In this document: positions 35,710 through 44,735 of the stretch, piece after piece
Numbering within the stretch: position 1 is the first letter of the stretch
Layout of the letters: each line of letters begins with the position of its first letter
Assembly: GCF_014208035.1 (NCBI RefSeq)
Contig: NZ_JACHMK010000001.1
Span: 1,550,001 to 1,614,000 of the forward strand
Direction of reading: 5' to 3'
Source: Schaalia hyovaginalis
Lineage (GTDB): Bacteria; Actinomycetota; Actinomycetes; Actinomycetales; Actinomycetaceae
Length of the DNA stretch: 64,000 nt
Notes under the pieces: generated by a model
What the model was told of the DNA's origin: nothing
What the model saw: the letters and a program-made list of their open reading frames with translations, nothing else
Database searches by the model: none
Made by a program: the position numbers and the translations under genes

Positions 35710-36051
35710 CTACTCCCCCGCGGCGAGCCTCGCGGTATCGTCCAGGATCGAGCCCAAAGTCCCCCACGAGTCGACGAGGTCGTCGGGGAGGACCAGCGAC
35801 AGGTCGTGCTCGATCCTCGCGACGATGGCGTACAGCCCCAGATCGTCGAGATCCAGGTCCCCCCTGAGGGTCAGATCCACCCGGGCGGCATCCGGATCCA
35901 GCCCGGTCTCCTCGAGCACGGCCGCAATGGCGGCCTCGCGCGCCAGATCCGCCTTCGATGCGGCGGGCGCCCCTCGGGGAGCCTCGTCGTCGGGGGCGGC
36001 ATCGGGCTCGGGCACGAGCGAGTACCCGAGGAGCTCCGCGATCGACCCCAT
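35710..36051 (-). CDS. acyl-carrier-like protein without the phosphopantetheine serine
   Basis: 113 residues; after a proline/alanine-rich N-terminus of about 35 residues comes an acyl-carrier-protein-like helical bundle ending EHDLSLVLPDDLVDSWGTLGSIL, which mirrors the ACP helix III/IV pattern. The ACP signature D-S-L is replaced: RGDLDLDDLGLYAIVARIE aligns an aspartate (D70) where the 4'-phosphopantetheine serine should be, so the product cannot carry an acyl group in the usual way. ATG overlaps the DUF3145 stop by one base (TGATG). Function unknown; a structural or regulatory ACP homologue is the simplest reading. Confidence 0.7.
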   Translation of the reverse strand: MGSIAELLGYSLVPEPDAAPDDEAPRGAPAASKADLAREAAIAAVLEETGLDPDAARVDLTLRGDLDLDDLGLYAIVARIEHDLSLVLPDDLVDSWGTLGSILDDTARLAAGE

Positions 36052-36554
36052 CAGCCGACCCGGTTGTTCAACCAGCGGACGGGCGCGCCGGCGCCCGCGT
36101 GGCGGAAGGGCTCGAGTTCGTCGTCCCAAGCCTGACCGAGGGCCAAATCGAGTCCCTCCTGCAGCTCCTCGAGGGTGCTCGCGCGCTCGAGGGCGGCGCG
36201 GATGCGATCCTCGGGCACCACGATGTTCCCCACGGAGTCCATCTGCGAGTGGAAGATGCCGAGGGCGGGGGTGTGCGACCAGCGGCCGCCGTCGGTGGCG
36301 GCCGTCGCCTCCTCCGTCACCTCGTAACGCAGGTGTTCCCATCCGCGCAGCGCCGATGCCAGACGCGCGCCCGAGCCGGTCGGGCCCACCCAGGAGAATT
36401 CGGAGCGCACGAGGCCCTGAGCGGCCTCCTGGTTCGTCCACTGGAGATGGACCTCTTGCCCCAGGGCCGCGCCGACGGCCCACTCGATGTGCGGGCACAA
36501 CGCGGGCGGAGTCGAGTGCACGAAAAGCACACCGCGGGTGTATGTCCCTCTCAA
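36051..36554 (-). CDS. DUF3145 domain-containing protein
   Basis: 167 residues of the actinobacterial DUF3145 family, marked by TRGVLFVHSTPPALCPHIEWAVG, the FSWVGPTGSGARLASALRGW block, HTPALGIFHSQMDSVGNIVVPEDRI and a C-terminal LDLALGQAWDDELEPFRHAG. Cytoplasmic, function unknown. TTG is chosen as start because GGAGG lies five bases upstream, and the conserved region begins there; the frame extends 35 codons further to 36659 without support. A TATAGT hexamer at 36635-36640 may be its -10 box. Probably cotranscribed with the ACP-like gene. Confidence 0.85.
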   Translation of the reverse strand: MRGTYTRGVLFVHSTPPALCPHIEWAVGAALGQEVHLQWTNQEAAQGLVRSEFSWVGPTGSGARLASALRGWEHLRYEVTEEATAATDGGRWSHTPALGIFHSQMDSVGNIVVPEDRIRAALERASTLEELQEGLDLALGQAWDDELEPFRHAGAGAPVRWLNNRVG

Positions 36555-36634
36555 AGTGACCTCCGGTTGTCGTTGAGGAGCGTCTTCCCCTACGTCCTCC
36601 ACAACCCGTCGCTTCGAATCGCGGCGTCCGCCCT

Positions 36635-36640
36635 CACTAT
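36635..36640 (-). promoter_or_regulatory. -10 box for the DUF3145-ACP operon
   Basis: TATAGT on the minus strand, about 80 bases upstream of the TTG start, lying immediately beyond the hairpin that ends the def transcript. No convincing -35 was found because that position overlaps the hairpin stem. Confidence 0.4.
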
Positions 36641-36643
36641 AGC

Positions 36644-36681
36644 CCTTCGGCCGCGTCATCCGGGGACGACGCGGCCGAAGG
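36644..36681 (-). terminator. terminator after proS-def
   Basis: 14-bp perfect inverted repeat (CCTTCGGCCGCGTC / GACGCGGCCGAAGG) with a 10-base loop, beginning 15 bases after the def stop on the minus strand. No long T-tract follows; the TATAGT -10 box comes next. Confidence 0.7.
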
Positions 36682-36695
36682 ATCGGGATCGCTGC

Positions 36696-37187
36696 TCAGA
36701 AACTCGAATTGCGGATGTCGCGCAGCGCCTTCTTCCGGGTCTTCCGGTCCAGGCGATCGATGTAGATCATGCCGTTGAGGTGATCGGTCTCGTGCTGGAG
36801 GCAGCGGGCCATGAGCTCCTCGCCCTCGACCGTGATCGGCTTCCCATCCAGATCGATGCCCTCGACCCGCGCGTACCATGCGCGCTGCGTCGGGTACCAG
36901 AGGTCGGGAACCGAGAGGCAGCCCTCGTCACCGTCCTGGTACTCATCCTCGGACAGGGCGACGATCCTCGGATTGAGGACGTAACCGATCTCGCCGTCGA
37001 TGTTGTAGGAGAAGGCCCGCAGCCCCACGCCGATCTGGTTCGCGGCGAGGCCCGCCCGCCCCTCCATGTCGACGTTCTCGAGCAGATCCTCGACGAGGGA
37101 CTTGACCGACTGGTCGATCTCCCGGATCTCCTCGCAGGGCGTGCGCAGCACCGGATCGCCGATGACGCGGATCTCGCGGCGGGTCAT
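36696..37187 (-). CDS. def: peptide deformylase
   Basis: 163-residue metalloenzyme removing the formyl group from nascent N-termini. The three family motifs are present: GLAANQIGV (usual GLAAPQ, with Asn for Pro), EGCLSVP with the metal-binding cysteine, and QHETDHLNG containing the H-E-x2-H site. The Asn variant occurs in other actinobacterial deformylases. The stop of proS is downstream in transcription order? No: def's ATG follows its own site, and its start overlaps the proS stop by four bases (ATGA), so def is translated after proS. Confidence 0.95.
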   Translation of the reverse strand: MTRREIRVIGDPVLRTPCEEIREIDQSVKSLVEDLLENVDMEGRAGLAANQIGVGLRAFSYNIDGEIGYVLNPRIVALSEDEYQDGDEGCLSVPDLWYPTQRAWYARVEGIDLDGKPITVEGEELMARCLQHETDHLNGMIYIDRLDRKTRKKALRDIRNSSF

Positions 37188-38998
37188 CGCTGTCCTCCCA
37201 TCAGACGCTCATGGGCGGCCCGGACCGCATCGAGGGCTTCGGCGAGCGGCACCTCCGCGCGTTCGCCCGAGGCGCGTTCACGCAGCTCGACCACGCCCGA
37301 GGTCAGTCCGCGACCGACGACCAGGGCGAGCGGCATGCCGATGAGTTCGGCGTCCGCGAACTTCACGCCGGCGGAGACCCTCCGCCGATCGTCGAAGATC
37401 ACGTCGAGGCCCGAGGCGTCGAGCCTTTCGGCGAGCTCTCGCGCCGTGTCGAAGACCTCGTCGTCCTTGCCGGTGGCGAGGACATGAACGTCGAAGGGGG
37501 CGATCCGCGCCGGCCAGGCCAGGCCCGCATCGTCGTGGTTCGACTCGGCGAGGGCCGCGAGCACGCGGGAGACCCCGATCCCGTAGGAGCCCATCGTGAC
37601 GACGCGCGACTTGCCGTTCTCATCGAGGACGTTGAGCCCCAGGGCCTGGGAGTACTTGCGCCCGAGGGCGAAGATGTGGCCGATCTCGATGCCGCGCTCC
37701 AGGTGGAGCGGTCCGGAGCCGTCGGGCGCCTCATCGCCCTCGCGGACCTCGGCGGCCTCGATCGTGCCGTCGACCCCGAAGTCGCGGCCCATCACGAGGT
37801 CGAGGACGTGGTGACGGTCGAGGTTCGCGCCAGTCACCCAGCTCGTGCCCTCGACGATGCGCGGATCGACGAGGTAGCGGACCGAACCGCTCGCCGCCCC
37901 GTTCTCATCGACGGTGCGGGCCGGGGAGTTCGGGCCGATCGCCTGCGGACCGATGTAGCCGCGGACGAGTTCGGGATGGGCCTCGAAGTCCTCATCGACG
38001 GCCATTTCGACTTCTGCGGGGGCGACCGCCGCCTCGAGGCGCTTCATGTCCACCTCCCGATCGCCGGGGACGCCCACGACGAGCAGCTCACCGGTGCCGT
38101 CCGGGTGCGTCAGGCGCACGACGACGTTCTTCAGCGTGTCCGCCGCAGTCCACGCCCTTCCGTCCTCGCGCGGATACTCGGCGTTGAGGAGGTCGACCAG
38201 GGATTCGATCGTCGGCGCGTCGGGGGTCGGGACGACCCTGGCCGGACCGACGCCCGAGGCGTCCACGGGGGCGGGCGCAGGAGTGGTCACGGCCTCCGCG
38301 TTCGCCGCGTACCCGCCCGGCGAGCGGACGAAGGTGTCCTCGCCGATGGGGCTCGGATGGAGGAACTCCTCCGATCGGGAGCCGCCCATCGCGCCCGACA
38401 TCGCCGAGACGATGACGTATTCGAGGCCGAGACGGGTGAAAATCCGCTCGTAGGTTTCGCGCTCGGCCAGGTAGGAGGCCTCCAGGCCCTCATCATCGAT
38501 GTCGAAGGAGTAGGCGTCCTTCATGACGAAGTCGCGGCCGCGGATCAGGCCGGCACGAGGACGGGCCTCGTCGCGGTGCTTCGTCTGGATCTGGTACAGG
38601 GTCGTCGGCAGATCCTTGTAGGAGGAGTACATGTCCTTGACGAGAAGGGTGAACATCTCCTCATGGGTCGGTGCGAGGAGGTAGTCGCCGCCCTTGCGGT
38701 CCACGACCTTGAAGAGGGTCGGCCCGTACTCCTCCCAACGGTTCGTCGCCTTGTAGGGATCCGCGGGCAGGAGGGCCGGGAAGAGCACCTCCTGGGCGCC
38801 CATCCGATCCATCTCTTCGCGTACGATGTCCTCGATCTTGCGCAGGACCCTCAGGCCGAGCGGCAGCCAGGTGTAGATGCCGGGCGCCGTGCGGCGCACG
38901 TAGCCCGCTCTCACGAGCAGCTTATGGGAATCGACTTCGGCGTCGGCCGGATCTTCACGTAGCGTTCGCAGGAAGTAAGTAGACAGAGTTCTCAGCAC
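37184..38998 (-). CDS. proS: proline--tRNA ligase
   Basis: 604-residue class II synthetase of the bacterial type, with the editing (INS) domain inserted between motifs 2 and 3 (about residues 225-400). Motif 1 region [25 protein letters not shown], motif 2 region [19 protein letters not shown] and motif 3 region [17 protein letters not shown] are visible, followed by the anticodon-binding domain from APFDVHVL. The GTG start has no Shine-Dalgarno, but TAATCT ends six bases before it (leaderless pattern). Its stop overlaps the def start. Confidence 0.97.
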   Translation of the reverse strand: MLRTLSTYFLRTLREDPADAEVDSHKLLVRAGYVRRTAPGIYTWLPLGLRVLRKIEDIVREEMDRMGAQEVLFPALLPADPYKATNRWEEYGPTLFKVVDRKGGDYLLAPTHEEMFTLLVKDMYSSYKDLPTTLYQIQTKHRDEARPRAGLIRGRDFVMKDAYSFDIDDEGLEASYLAERETYERIFTRLGLEYVIVSAMSGAMGGSRSEEFLHPSPIGEDTFVRSPGGYAANAEAVTTPAPAPVDASGVGPARVVPTPDAPTIESLVDLLNAEYPREDGRAWTAADTLKNVVVRLTHPDGTGELLVVGVPGDREVDMKRLEAAVAPAEVEMAVDEDFEAHPELVRGYIGPQAIGPNSPARTVDENGAASGSVRYLVDPRIVEGTSWVTGANLDRHHVLDLVMGRDFGVDGTIEAAEVREGDEAPDGSGPLHLERGIEIGHIFALGRKYSQALGLNVLDENGKSRVVTMGSYGIGVSRVLAALAESNHDDAGLAWPARIAPFDVHVLATGKDDEVFDTARELAERLDASGLDVIFDDRRRVSAGVKFADAELIGMPLALVVGRGLTSGVVELRERASGERAEVPLAEALDAVRAAHERLMGGQR

Positions 38999-39054
38999 CG
39001 CTCCAGATTAGTCCACCGGGCCGAAGCACTGCGAGTCCGCCCCTCCGCGGGGCG

Positions 39055-39504
39055 CTAAGCGGCCCGCGAGGCCCTAAGGCGGCGCCCGACGCGCGCGTCC
39101 AGTTCCTCCTGAGCACGCTCAGGATGCTTGAGGTAGTACCGCTTCGCCCTCCACCCGGGATAGCAGCAGCCGGGCAGCTCCTGATCGAGCAGGGCGAGTA
39201 CGCCCAGGACCAGGACCGCGCCGAAGAGCAGGGCGACGAGGACGGCCGCGGACATCGGATCGTGGCCCGATGCGATGCGCACGGTCATCCCACCGACGCC
39301 GATCCACGCGAATCCGACCAGGGGCATCGCGGGCCAGATCACCGCCTGCACCTTCGGAATCGCGGCGGTCGACGACCAGGGGTAGAGGCGTTCCAGGGCG
39401 ATGCGGCGCATGGAACGGGTCAGGCCCAGCCAGATCCAGCCCCAGGCGGCGAGGATCGCGACGCCAGTGCCGACGAGCATCGCTATCGCGCCCCAATGCG
39501 CCAT
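39055..39504 (-). CDS. uncharacterised membrane protein
   Basis: 149 residues I do not recognise. Three hydrophobic segments are predicted by eye (about residues 5-27 IAMLVGTGVAILAAWGWIWLG, 55-75 VIWPAMPLVGFAWIGVGGM, 85-107 VLVALLFGAVLVLGVLALL) followed by a basic cytoplasmic tail with KRYYLKHPERAQEELDARV. ATG has GGAGGTG four bases upstream, so it is well expressed in principle. It lies between proS and a START-like gene on the same strand, 90 bases from the latter. Codon use resembles the neighbours. Confidence 0.7.
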   Translation of the reverse strand: MAHWGAIAMLVGTGVAILAAWGWIWLGLTRSMRRIALERLYPWSSTAAIPKVQAVIWPAMPLVGFAWIGVGGMTVRIASGHDPMSAAVLVALLFGAVLVLGVLALLDQELPGCCYPGWRAKRYYLKHPERAQEELDARVGRRLRASRAA

Positions 39505-39594
39505 CGCGCACCTCCTTCGGCTGCAGCCCGCTCTCCGATGCGCGGGACCCGGCCCAGTCTACCCGGCGCCCGGGAAGAGGCGAGTCGGCGCCGA

Positions 39595-40083
39595 TCAGGC
39601 GCAGGCGGCCGAACGGATGCCGAAGAGCATGCGCATCGTCGACACGGACTCGAGGGCCAGGAGCGCGAGGAGGAAGCCGTCGGAGGCGTCGTCCCTCGAG
39701 GCATGGCGCTCCCTCAGGTGGAGGAGGGTGCGCCCATTGGGCAGGGGCAGCAGGGCGAAGACGCAGGTGCCCGAGAGCTCATCCTCGTCGCCGAGGCCCG
39801 GAGCGGGCACCCGCAGGATGAGGCAGGAGTTCTCCTCCCGAGCCGCGACCCGTGCTTCATCGCCCTCGTACGCGGCCTCCACGACGCGCCACACCGCCTC
39901 GACCGGCGCATCGATGCGGATGCCCCGATCGACGACGACGCCAGGGTCGGGCACGAGCAGATCGCCGGGAAGCGAGACGGACGCCTCTGAGGCGGTCAGG
40001 CCGATCCGTTTCGGGAATCCAGTCGCCCAGGCGGCCAAGGCCGTCCCGGCGAGCCCGAGGGCGAGGGCGCAGCGCTTCTTCAT
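39595..40083 (-). CDS. putative exported SRPBCC/START-like protein
   Basis: 162 residues. The first 20 or so (KKRCALALGLAGTALAAWATG) look like a signal peptide or N-terminal anchor. The segment GIRIDAPVEAVWRVVEAAYEGDE resembles the opening beta-strand and helix of polyketide-cyclase/START-like (SRPBCC) lipid-binding folds, and the strand-rich middle plus a C-terminal helix (DGFLLALLALESVSTMRMLFG) fit that fold. ATG with GGAGAG upstream. Ligand and function unknown; the fold assignment is tentative. Confidence 0.55.
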   Translation of the reverse strand: MKKRCALALGLAGTALAAWATGFPKRIGLTASEASVSLPGDLLVPDPGVVVDRGIRIDAPVEAVWRVVEAAYEGDEARVAAREENSCLILRVPAPGLGDEDELSGTCVFALLPLPNGRTLLHLRERHASRDDASDGFLLALLALESVSTMRMLFGIRSAACA

Positions 40084-40113
40084 CTTCTCTCCTGCGGTCG
40101 TACGGGTTTCGAT

Positions 40114-41271
40114 TCAGCGGATCACGGGAAGGACTTCGACCGAGCCCTCCCCCTCTTCCAGCCCCATCTCCTCGGCCAGGGCGTTCGCGATTCGGATGAG
40201 GGTCTCGACGATCCGATCCTCGGGAACCGTCTCGACGACCTCGCCCCGGATGAAGATCTGCCCCTTGCCGTTGCCCGAGGCGACGCCGAGATCCGCCTCG
40301 CGGGCCTCGCCCGGGCCGTTCACGACGCACCCCATGACGGCGACCCGAAGCGGGACCTTGAGGTCCTTGAGGCCCTCGGTCACCTCTTCCGCGAGAGTCC
40401 ACACATCCACCTGGGCGCGGCCGCACGAGGGGCACGAGACGATCTCGAGCGTCCGATCGCGCAGGCCCATGTACTCGAGGAGCTTCGTGCCGACCTTGAT
40501 CTCTTCGACCGGCGGCGCGGACAGGGAGACGCGGATCGTGTCCCCGATCCCCTCGGAGAGCAGGACGGAGAAGGCCGAGACGGATTTGATCGTCCCCTGG
40601 AACGCGGGGCCGGCCTCGGTGACGCCGAGGTGCAGCGGCCAATCGCCCTTCTCCGAGAGCATGCGGTAGGCCTCGATCATCGTGAGGACGTCGTGATGCT
40701 TGACGGAGATCTTGAAGTCGTGGAAGTCGTTCTCCTCGAAGAGGGAGGCCTCCCACACGGCGGACTCGACGAGCGCCTCCGGGGTGGCCCTGCCGTACTT
40801 CTTGAGCAGGCGCGGGTCGAGCGAGCCGGCGTTCACGCCGATGCGCAAGGAGACGCCCGCGTCCGAGGCCGCCTTGCAGATCTCCTTGACCTGGTCGTCG
40901 AACTTGCGGATGTTGCCCGGGTTCACGCGCACGGCCCCGCAGCCCGCATCGATCGCGGCGAAGACGTACTTGGGATTGAAGTGGATGTCGGCGATGACGG
41001 GGATCCGCGACTGCTTCGCGATGATCGGCAGCGCCTCGGCGTCCTTGTCCGTCGGGCAGGCGACGCGGACGATGTCGCATCCGGCGGCGGTGAGCTCGGC
41101 GATCTGCTGAAGGGTGGCGCCGATGTCATGCGTCTTCGTCGTCGTCATCGACTGGACGGAAACGGGGGCGCCTCCGCCGACGGGAACCGAACCCACCGAG
41201 ATCCGGCGGGTCCTGCTGCGCGGGAACGGCGTGCGCTTGACGTGGGGCATCCCCAGGGAAATCTCAGTCAC
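40114..41271 (-). CDS. ispG: 4-hydroxy-3-methylbut-2-enyl diphosphate synthase (flavodoxin)
   Basis: 385-residue iron-sulfur enzyme of the MEP pathway, reducing MEcPP to HMBPP. The TIM-barrel half starts at [13 protein letters not shown], and the C-terminal cluster domain has cysteines in IVSCPSCGR and [10 protein letters not shown]. Start is uncertain: GTG 41271 is used; a TAATGT hexamer is close upstream and ATG 41250 (MPHVK) is an alternative seven codons later. Divergent from the aldo/keto reductase gene across about 120 bases. In many actinobacteria ispG follows rseP directly; here two genes intervene. Confidence 0.94.
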   Translation of the reverse strand: MTEISLGMPHVKRTPFPRSRTRRISVGSVPVGGGAPVSVQSMTTTKTHDIGATLQQIAELTAAGCDIVRVACPTDKDAEALPIIAKQSRIPVIADIHFNPKYVFAAIDAGCGAVRVNPGNIRKFDDQVKEICKAASDAGVSLRIGVNAGSLDPRLLKKYGRATPEALVESAVWEASLFEENDFHDFKISVKHHDVLTMIEAYRMLSEKGDWPLHLGVTEAGPAFQGTIKSVSAFSVLLSEGIGDTIRVSLSAPPVEEIKVGTKLLEYMGLRDRTLEIVSCPSCGRAQVDVWTLAEEVTEGLKDLKVPLRVAVMGCVVNGPGEAREADLGVASGNGKGQIFIRGEVVETVPEDRIVETLIRIANALAEEMGLEEGEGSVEVLPVIR

Positions 41272-41346
41272 CCGGACATTATCGCGCATTCGCCCACGAA
41301 GGGACGGCCCCGGGCCGGCAGGCCGGCGTGATGCGGCCCTCACCTC

Positions 41347-41366
41347 AGTGAACGTTCACTTATGAT
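41347..41366 (+). promoter_or_regulatory. 14-bp palindromic operator adjoining the -10 of the aldo/keto reductase gene
   Basis: AGTGAACGTTCACT (41347-41360) is a perfect palindrome directly followed by TATGAT (41361-41366), a near-consensus -10 box 28 bases before the ATG. The operator would occupy the spacer, a classical repression position. The half-site style suits a TetR-type repressor, none of which is encoded nearby. Confidence 0.6.
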
Positions 41367-41394
41367 GGATGCGCAGTCGACTCGAAGGAGAGAA

Positions 41395-42387
41395 ATGGAA
41401 ATCCGCCCACTCGGATCAACCGGGGCGGACGTCTCGGTCATCGGCCTCGGCACGTGGCAACTCGGAGCGGACTGGGGCGAGGTCACGGCCGACGAGGCCG
41501 GGCGCGTCATCGCCTCATCACTCGAATCCGGCGTGACCTTCCTCGACACCGCCGATGTCTACGGCGACGGCCGCTCGGAATCGATCATCCGAGACGCACT
41601 GGAGGATCACGGGGGCGCGCGCCCCTTCGTCGCGACCAAGATGGGCCGCCGCGCGCCCCAAGAGCCCGAGAACTAAACGCCCGAGGCGATGCTCGAGTGG
41701 AATGAGCGCTCGCGCCGCCTCCTCGGCGTCGACACCCTAGACCTCGTCCAACTCCACTGCCCTCCCACCGAGGTCCTCGCCTCTGCCCGCACCTGGGACG
41801 CCCTGAAGCGCATGCGGGACGAAGGGAGGATCGCGGCCTTCGGCGCTTCGGTCGAGACCTGCGAGCAGGCCCTCATCGCGATGGACCACGGCGCCGCGAC
41901 GATTCAGATCATCTGCAACGTCTTCCGCCGCAAGCCGCTCGATGAAGTCCTGCCCCGCGCCCTCGAGCAGGGCGTCGGCATCATCGTGCGCGTCCCCCTC
42001 GCCTCCGGGCTCCTCTCCGGCAAGTACACGCGCGAGACGCGCTTCGACACCAAGGACCACCGCAGCTACAACCGGGACGGCTCCGCCTTCGACGTGGGCG
42101 AGACCTTTGCGGGCGTCCCCTTCGACATCGGGGTCGAGGCGGCCCGGGAGTTCGCCGCCCTCTGCGCCGAATTCGGGCCCGAAGGCGCCACCCCCGCTCA
42201 GATCGCCCTCAAGTGGCTCATCGAGCGTCCGGGGGTCACGACCGTCATCCCCGGGGCGCGCTCGCGCGAACAGGCCGTCGCCAACGCCTCGGCCGCCCGG
42301 ATCGCACGGCTCGACCCCGCGTTGAATGAGGCCCTCGAGGCGCTGTACGAGGAGCGGATCCGCGCTCACGTGCACGACCGCTGGTGA
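41395..42387 (+). pseudogene. aldo/keto reductase interrupted by an in-frame TAA
   Basis: 331-codon aldo/keto reductase frame (NAD(P)H-dependent carbonyl reductase, TIM barrel). The N-terminal part (MEIRPLGSTGADVSVIGLGTWQLG; catalytic FLDTADVYGDGRSE with Asp and Tyr, and the ATKMGRR lysine) ends at TAA 41674-41676; the same frame resumes at once with TPEAMLEWNERSRRLLGVDTLDLVQLHCPP and runs to a normal C-terminus with VTTVIPGARSREQ. Relatives have a tyrosine (TAC/TAT) at the stop position, so a single substitution explains it. The ATG has GAAGGAGA five bases upstream. Either a recent nonsense mutation or a sequencing error; both halves otherwise look intact. Confidence 0.85.
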
Positions 42388-42433
42388 GCGCCGGGCGGGG
42401 CGGGCCCCATCCAAGGCCCGCACCGCCTCCCCT

Positions 42434-43486
42434 TCAGCGCAGAGTGTGAGAGGCGATCCAGGCGATCAGAGCGGCCTCGTCCTCGTCAGTGGTCGCCCAT
42501 GAGACGACGACGCGCACGCACAGGCGCGAATCGCCGACCGGCTCCCACTCGTACACCCCGAACTCCTCGATGAGCTCGCGCGCGAGCCCGACGGGCAGCA
42601 CGGGGAAGATCTGGTTGGTCGGCGAGGCGATGAGCATGTCGAAACCGGCGTCGGCGAAGGCCCGCGACAGTCGCGCCGCCCGCTCATTCGCGGTCCTCGT
42701 GATCGAGGTGTAGAGGCCGTCGCGGAACATCGTGAGGAACTGAACGCCGAGGAGCCAGCCCTTCGCGAGAAGCGCCCCGTGCGCCTTGATGAGCGTCCGC
42801 ATCGAACCCGCATGAGCCGCATCCGGGATGACGAGCGCTTCACCGAAGAGCATCCCGCACTTCGTTCCGCCGATCGTGAAGGCGTCGGTCAGCCGGGACA
42901 GGTCGGCGAGCGAAACGTCGTTCGCCTTAGATGCCAGGCCGTAGCCCATGCGCGCCCCGTCGACGTACAGGCCGACGCCGAAGGAGCGGCACACGGAGGA
43001 CAGCGCCTCGAGCTGCTCGAGCGAGTAGAGCGTCCCCAGTTCCGTCGGCTGCGAGATGTAGACGAGCCCCGGCTCCGTCATATGCTCCCTCAGCTGCGAA
43101 TCCCTCCATCCGCGGAGGTAGTCCTCCAAGACCGCGGCGTCCATCCTCCCCTCGTCGGCGGGCAGGGTGACGAGACGATGCCCGAGGTGCTCGACGGCGC
43201 CGGCCTCATGCGTTGCGATATGACCGGATTCGACGCACACCACCGACTGCCAGGGGCGCACGGCGAAGTCGACGTAGAGGGCGTTCACCTGCGTGCCGCC
43301 GTGGACGAGGTGCACCGCTCCCCCGGGTGCGGCGCACGCCTCGAGGATGAGCTCCGACGCCCGGGAGGTGAGCCCATCGCATCCGTAGCCGTCGAAGGCG
43401 CGCGCCCCCAAGGAGGCGAGGTCTTCGAGGATCCGCGGGTGGGCGGAACGCGAGTAATCGTTCGTGAAGGGATGAGCGATGGTCAC
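42434..43486 (-). CDS. threonine-aldolase-like PLP enzyme (beta-eliminating lyase family)
   Basis: 350 residues of the fold-type I PLP superfamily, closest to low-specificity L-threonine aldolase, which cleaves threonine to glycine and acetaldehyde. Landmarks: NDYSRSAHPRILEDL at the N-terminus, HGGTQVN, the phosphate-facing HIATHEAGAVE, LYVDGARMGY with the ring-nitrogen aspartate, and TIGGTKCG with the PLP lysine. GTG start seven bases after the rseP stop with AGGA upstream, hence likely in the rseP operon. Convergent with the broken aldo/keto reductase. True substrate may differ from threonine. Confidence 0.82.
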   Translation of the reverse strand: MTIAHPFTNDYSRSAHPRILEDLASLGARAFDGYGCDGLTSRASELILEACAAPGGAVHLVHGGTQVNALYVDFAVRPWQSVVCVESGHIATHEAGAVEHLGHRLVTLPADEGRMDAAVLEDYLRGWRDSQLREHMTEPGLVYISQPTELGTLYSLEQLEALSSVCRSFGVGLYVDGARMGYGLASKANDVSLADLSRLTDAFTIGGTKCGMLFGEALVIPDAAHAGSMRTLIKAHGALLAKGWLLGVQFLTMFRDGLYTSITRTANERAARLSRAFADAGFDMLIASPTNQIFPVLPVGLARELIEEFGVYEWEPVGDSRLCVRVVVSWATTDEDEAALIAWIASHTLR

Positions 43487-43493
43487 GGCTGTC

Positions 43494-44735
43494 CTATCGG
43501 AGCGTCAGGGGCGAGATGATATCGGCGAGGACGAGAAGCGCCGTGAGCGCCATGAGCACGGCCGCCACGCACCACGTCAGCGGCATGAGCCTGGCCGTGT
43601 CCACGCTCCCTGGCGCATCGAGTCCCCGAAGCCGCGAGTATAGCCCCCGCGCACCCTCGACCAGCGCACCGGCGATATGACCGCCGTCGAGGGGCGGCAG
43701 GGGGATGAGATTGAAGATGCCGAGCGCCATGTTGAGCGAGGCGAGCAGCGACAGGATGACCGCGAACTTCTGGAGGGCGCCGTCGATGCCGAGGGCGCTC
43801 CCGTCACCGGTGACCTCGCCCGCGATCCGCCCGACGCCGACGATCGACATGAGACCCGCGCCGTCGCGCTCCGCGCCGGTCACCAGCGCCGCCCCCACGT
43901 CCCACGCGGCCGCGGGCAGCCTCACGACGGCCGAGGCGGTCCCTCCCGCAAGACGCGCATACGCCGCGAGGGTCTCGGACAGTCCCGCCCTGCGGCGCTC
44001 GAGGGCGGAGGCCACGCCGAGGACATGAGCCCCCTGGGGGGTCTCGACCGCATGGAGGCGCACGCTCTGGCTCCGGCCCTCACGACGGTAGGAGATCTCC
44101 ATCTCCCCGCCGCCGCTCGCCGCCACGAGTTCCTGGAAGCGCCTCCAGTCCTCGACCGCCCGCCCGTCGACCGCCTCGATCGTGTCCCCCGCCCGCAGGC
44201 CCGCCTCGTGCGCGGGCCCGGGGACCTCGCCGAGCGAGGAGGACACGCTCGGCGACACGGACTCCAGGGTGAGGCTCGGCGCCGGTGAACCGATCCCGAT
44301 CATCGCGCCCATCAGGAAGACGAGGGCGAGGACGAGATTGACGAGCGGGCCGCAGACCATGACGATCGCCTTGCGCCACCACGACAGGCGATGGAAGGCC
44401 CTGTGCTCGCAGCCGAGCGGGACCTCCTCGCGAGAAGCGATTCGGGCCTCCTCGGCGAGAGTGGGCCTCCCGTCGCGCCGCCTCCGTTTCCGCGTCGGCG
44501 AACCCGGGCCGAACATCCCCAGGATCCGGACGTATCCGCCGAGCGGAAGCGCCCGGATCGCATACACCGTCGATCCGCGCTCCCGCTTCCACAGCGCCGG
44601 GCCGAAGCCCACCGCGAACTCGGGGACGAGAGCCCCGAAGCGCTTGGCCGGCAGGAGGTGGCCCAACTCGTGAAGGGCGACGGACAGGACCAGGCCCACG
44701 AGGATCGCCCCGATCCCCCAAAGCGACCCGCTCAC
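43494..44735 (-). CDS. rseP: site-2 (M50) metalloprotease, RseP/Rip1-like
   Basis: 413-residue intramembrane zinc protease that cleaves anti-sigma factors and other single-pass proteins. The zinc motif is H22-E-L-G-H26 in the first membrane helix, the third ligand is in NLIPLPPLDGGH near residue 350, and a PDZ domain (VPGPAHEAGLRAGDTIEAVDG) lies in between. Four hydrophobic segments fit the family. A basic, serine/arginine-rich insertion (TRKRRRRDGRP) follows the first helix. GTG start overlaps the dxr stop (GTGA); the frame extends 16 codons further but only within dxr. Confidence 0.92.
   Translation of the reverse strand: MSGSLWGIGAILVGLVLSVALHELGHLLPAKRFGALVPEFAVGFGPALWKRERGSTVYAIRALPLGGYVRILGMFGPGSPTRKRRRRDGRPTLAEEARIASREEVPLGCEHRAFHRLSWWRKAIVMVCGPLVNLVLALVFLMGAMIGIGSPAPSLTLESVSPSVSSSLGEVPGPAHEAGLRAGDTIEAVDGRAVEDWRRFQELVAASGGGEMEISYRREGRSQSVRLHAVETPQGAHVLGVASALERRRAGLSETLAAYARLAGGTASAVVRLPAAAWDVGAALVTGAERDGAGLMSIVGVGRIAGEVTGDGSALGIDGALQKFAVILSLLASLNMALGIFNLIPLPPLDGGHIAGALVEGARGLYSRLRGLDAPGSVDTARLMPLTWCVAAVLMALTALLVLADIISPLTLR

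Noticed and set aside
41674..41676. Recoding of the TAA in the aldo/keto reductase (selenocysteine or read-through)
   Set aside because: TAA is not used for selenocysteine or pyrrolysine, and no stimulatory hairpin follows; a nonsense mutation or read error is simpler.
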